Below are positions 62,075-64,000 of a stretch of 64,000 bases of DNA, piece by piece. Source of the stretch: Solibacillus silvestris (lineage in GTDB: Bacteria; Bacillota; Bacilli; Bacillales_A; Planococcaceae); NCBI GenBank assembly GCA_001586195.1, contig CP014609.1, positions 3,866,001 through 3,930,000 on the forward strand. Reading direction: 5' to 3'. A model generated the notes under the pieces. It ran no database searches. It had not been told where the DNA came from and saw only the letters and a list, made by a program, of their open reading frames with translations. Position numbers and translations under genes: made by a program. How positions within the stretch are numbered: the stretch's first letter is position 1; every line of letters starts with the position of its first letter.

Positions 62075-63052
62075 TTACTTCACAACCGCATCGGCAAATG
62101 ACCGGTTTACTAAATCTTTGTAAGCTGGCTCAAACTCCAGTACGCCTGCTTCGGTCATTACATCAAGTAGATTTTGGAATTCGTCTTCATCGATAATCGG
62201 ATCTTTTGCATAAGATTCCTGATCACGGTAACGCGTCACAACCTGCTCAATAATTTTTTGGTCTGTATCTTCAAAGTAAGGGGCAATCGCTTTTGCCACA
62301 TCAGCGCTTGATGCTTCGTACACCCATTTTTGTGCTTTATAAAGAGCTTTCGTAAAGCTATCCATCATTTCTTTTTCCGAGAATGTACTTTCTTTCGCCA
62401 TAAATACCGTATATGGAATGGCGCCAAGCTCTTCGCCGAATGAAGCGACGATTTTTCCGATGCCTTGCTGTTCAAAAATGCTTGCAGTCGGTTCGAAAAG
62501 TTGTACATAGTCACCTGTACCTGAAGCAAAGGCGTTTGCAATATTGGCAAAATCGATATTTTGAATCAATGTTAAATCATTGTGCGGGTCAATCCCTTGT
62601 TTTTTCAGTACAAATTCGCCGGCCATTTGCGGCATCCCACCAACACGCTGACCTAAAAATGTGCTGCCCTTTAAAGCATCCCAGCTAAAGTCGACATTCT
62701 GATCGCGTGCGACTAAAAATGTACCGTCTGTTTGCGTAAGCTGTGCAAAGTTAATTACTTTATCGTTCGGATTTTGCCCAGATACATAAACCGACGTTTC
62801 AGCTCCAATTAACGCAATATCAATCCCGTCCGATAAAAGCGCGGTCATCGTTTTATCTCCACCAGGTATAGTGGATAGTTGGATCGATAAACCTTCATCC
62901 TCAAAAAATCCTTCTTCAATCGCTGCATAAAGAGGTGCGTAGAAAATGGAACGGGTTACTTCACCAACTTTTACTTCCTGCAAATCCTTCTGACCACAGC
63001 CGACCAACAACAATAAAAGCCCAACGAAAAGGGCAATTCTAAGCCATTTCAT
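62075..63052 (-). CDS. ABC importer solute-binding lipoprotein (NMT1/THI5 or SsuA-like)
   Basis: 325-residue lipoprotein with lipobox LLLVGCGQKD (Cys near 19). The mature part has VTRSIFYAPLYAAIEEGFFE and DGIDIALIGAETSVYVSG, typical for NMT1-like receptors for thiamine precursors, nitrate, sulfonates or taurine. No TPP riboswitch and no S-box precede it, so the ligand is not defined. ATG 63052 follows AAAGGATG. First gene of the operon; B. subtilis YtlA/YtlC/YtlD is a similar set. Confidence 0.88.
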   Translation of the reverse strand: MKWLRIALFVGLLLLLVGCGQKDLQEVKVGEVTRSIFYAPLYAAIEEGFFEDEGLSIQLSTIPGGDKTMTALLSDGIDIALIGAETSVYVSGQNPNDKVINFAQLTQTDGTFLVARDQNVDFSWDALKGSTFLGQRVGGMPQMAGEFVLKKQGIDPHNDLTLIQNIDFANIANAFASGTGDYVQLFEPTASIFEQQGIGKIVASFGEELGAIPYTVFMAKESTFSEKEMMDSFTKALYKAQKWVYEASSADVAKAIAPYFEDTDQKIIEQVVTRYRDQESYAKDPIIDEDEFQNLLDVMTEAGVLEFEPAYKDLVNRSFADAVVK

Positions 63053-63191
63053 TTGGTCATCCTTTTCTTTAATAGTGTTGTAGTATCGTATGCAGTAAAG
63101 GGGTGAGAGGTGTTACTTCCACATTTCCATTTCACCATAGAAGTCGGTCATGGTACGATAAAGATAACTATTTAGTAAGGTGGAGAATGTT

Positions 63192-63806
63192 ATGGATTTA
63201 AATCATCTGAAAGGGCAGCTTGCAAAACCGCAACCTCTGTTTTTAGGGGAAGAGACCGCATTTCGGTCGGCCGTACTCATCCCGCTTGTAAAAAAACAGG
63301 GCGAGTGGCATATTTTGTTTGAGGTTCGTGCTTTAACGATGCGCAAACAACCTGGCGATATTAGCTTTCCGGGCGGGAAAATCGACGAGACAGATGAATC
63401 GCCGCTCGCTGCAGCGCTTCGAGAAACGCATGAAGAGCTCGGAATTGATCAACAGTCAATTGAACTAATAGGCAATCTCAGTCCTTTCGTTATATCACCG
63501 GCTTTTGTTGTCTATCCATTCATCGGAATTATCGAGCAGTCGGAACTGGATACATTTAATAAGGATGAAGTAGAAGAGCTGTTTACGGTCCCTTTAGACT
63601 GGCTGTTGACACATGAACCGTATGTGCATTATGTTCCGGTAGAACCGAAGCCTCCGATTGATTTCCCGTACGATAAAATTGCGAATGGCGAAAATTACGA
63701 GTGGCGCTCAAGCCGGATGGAAGAATGGTTTTATGAATATGGAAACTACACAATATGGGGTTTAACTGCACGTTTATTAAAGCATTTTATAGAAAAATTA
63801 AAATAA
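63192..63806 (+). CDS. NUDIX hydrolase, CoA pyrophosphatase type
   Basis: 204-residue NUDIX enzyme. The NUDIX box is complete, with G, E, REx2EE and G at the expected places in GGKIDETDESPLAAALRETH and continuing EELGI, and is preceded by MRKQPGDISFP, the upstream element of the CoA-pyrophosphatase (NudL/YeaB) branch. It would cut CoA to 4'-phosphopantetheine and 3',5'-ADP. ATG 63192 follows AAGGTGGAG; GTG 63180 precedes this. Divergent from the ABC operon. Confidence 0.92.
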   Translation: MDLNHLKGQLAKPQPLFLGEETAFRSAVLIPLVKKQGEWHILFEVRALTMRKQPGDISFPGGKIDETDESPLAAALRETHEELGIDQQSIELIGNLSPFVISPAFVVYPFIGIIEQSELDTFNKDEVEELFTVPLDWLLTHEPYVHYVPVEPKPPIDFPYDKIANGENYEWRSSRMEEWFYEYGNYTIWGLTARLLKHFIEKLK

Positions 63807-63812
63807 AAAATT

Positions 63813-63850
63813 TGGCGTCTTCCTACTACCGGGGAGACGTCTTTTCCTTT
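63813..63850 (+). terminator. terminator of NUDIX gene
   Basis: GGCGTCTTCC pairs with GGGGAGACGTC (minor mismatches), followed by TTTTCCTTTG. Confidence 0.8.
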
Positions 63851-64000
63851 GTTTTACTTAGATTATTAATAGTTTTGAGGAGGAGGGAAAATATGCAAAT
63901 CCTATGGTAAAATCAATGTATTGTCCTAAAGTTGACGCGTAGATGAAGAAGAACCATAGATAGCTGGAGTGGAGCAATATAAAGAACAGGGACTCATTAT
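63851..64000 (+). other. terminal 150 bases, no gene called
   Basis: A very strong ribosome-site sequence GAGGAGGAGGG precedes ATG 63893, but the frame ends after five codons (MQILW), overlapped by a 13-codon frame at 63904. This could be a leader peptide, a broken gene or the upstream region of a gene beyond the window. Confidence 0.35.

Noticed and set aside
63053..63191. TPP riboswitch before the NMT1-like transporter operon
   Set aside because: The CUGAGA and ACCUGA-type core elements are absent on the minus strand.

Overview
The window reads as chromosome of a low-GC, spore-forming Firmicute of the Planococcaceae/Caryophanaceae type (Solibacillus/Lysinibacillus-like). The grounds are Bacillus-style Shine-Dalgarno sequences, frequent TTG starts, a Tlp-type spore protein, a three-SLH S-layer-like protein, sigma-B promoters, and close relatives of B. 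subtilis YoxD, YtbE, PbuE, YwrD and the Mrp antiporter. The genus is inferred from memory of protein families, not from a search. There is no phage, plasmid, IS or rRNA/tRNA block and no CRISPR array.

Layout. 1-460: truncated KdpD-like Usp protein, divergent from the seven-gene mrpABCDEFG Na+/H+ antiporter operon (794-6591). 6668-6987: AT-rich spacer with five perfect same-orientation DnaA boxes, then a YtrA-type GntR / ABC operon (7077-9690) with a promoter and palindromic operator. 9728-17452: metallophosphoesterase, rhodanese, AlaX-type editing protein, gamma-glutamyltransferase, Gfo/Idh/MocA oxidoreductase and CoA-disulfide reductase-like enzyme, separated by strongly structured intergenic elements. 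18047-28704: tlp, Ca2+-ATPase, a tandem P-loop protein, an SDR, a DUF1722 protein, an acetamidase/formamidase, two unrecognised proteins and a CaiB-type CoA-transferase. 29408-33865: large SLH protein whose two halves differ sharply in base composition. 34293-39471: TPR-GGDEF protein, then a staphyloxanthin-type crtP-crtQ-crtO cluster preceded by a 57-codon stub of another desaturase.

39567-48723: YoxD-like SDR, GNAT enzyme, pbuE under an adenine-type riboswitch, aldo-keto reductase, chemoreceptor, two tandem general-stress proteins each with a sigma-B promoter, tandem crcB fluoride channels under a fluoride riboswitch, and a LysE-type exporter. 49267-63806: NCS1 permease, PAS-like GGDEF protein, a thioredoxin-fold protein in an operon with an amino-acid (possibly cystine) ABC importer, TetR/SDR pair, a DacB-type carboxypeptidase without a signal peptide, an HTH protein with a desulfoferrodoxin-like tail, a DUF418 protein, a SsuABC/ThiXYZ-like importer and a NUDIX CoA pyrophosphatase.

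The most unusual signal is in the non-coding DNA. Three separate intergenic arrays (10556-10747, 28766-28880, 56774-56946) repeat a short core (TATTAGAAC or AAAGTAGAAC, sharing TAGAAC) every 19-21 bp, about two helical turns, with unrelated sequence between cores. They do not look like coding DNA, CRISPR or IS remnants and may be a dispersed protein-binding element. The DnaA-box cluster and the multi-stem intergenic element at 17503-17665 come next in interest.
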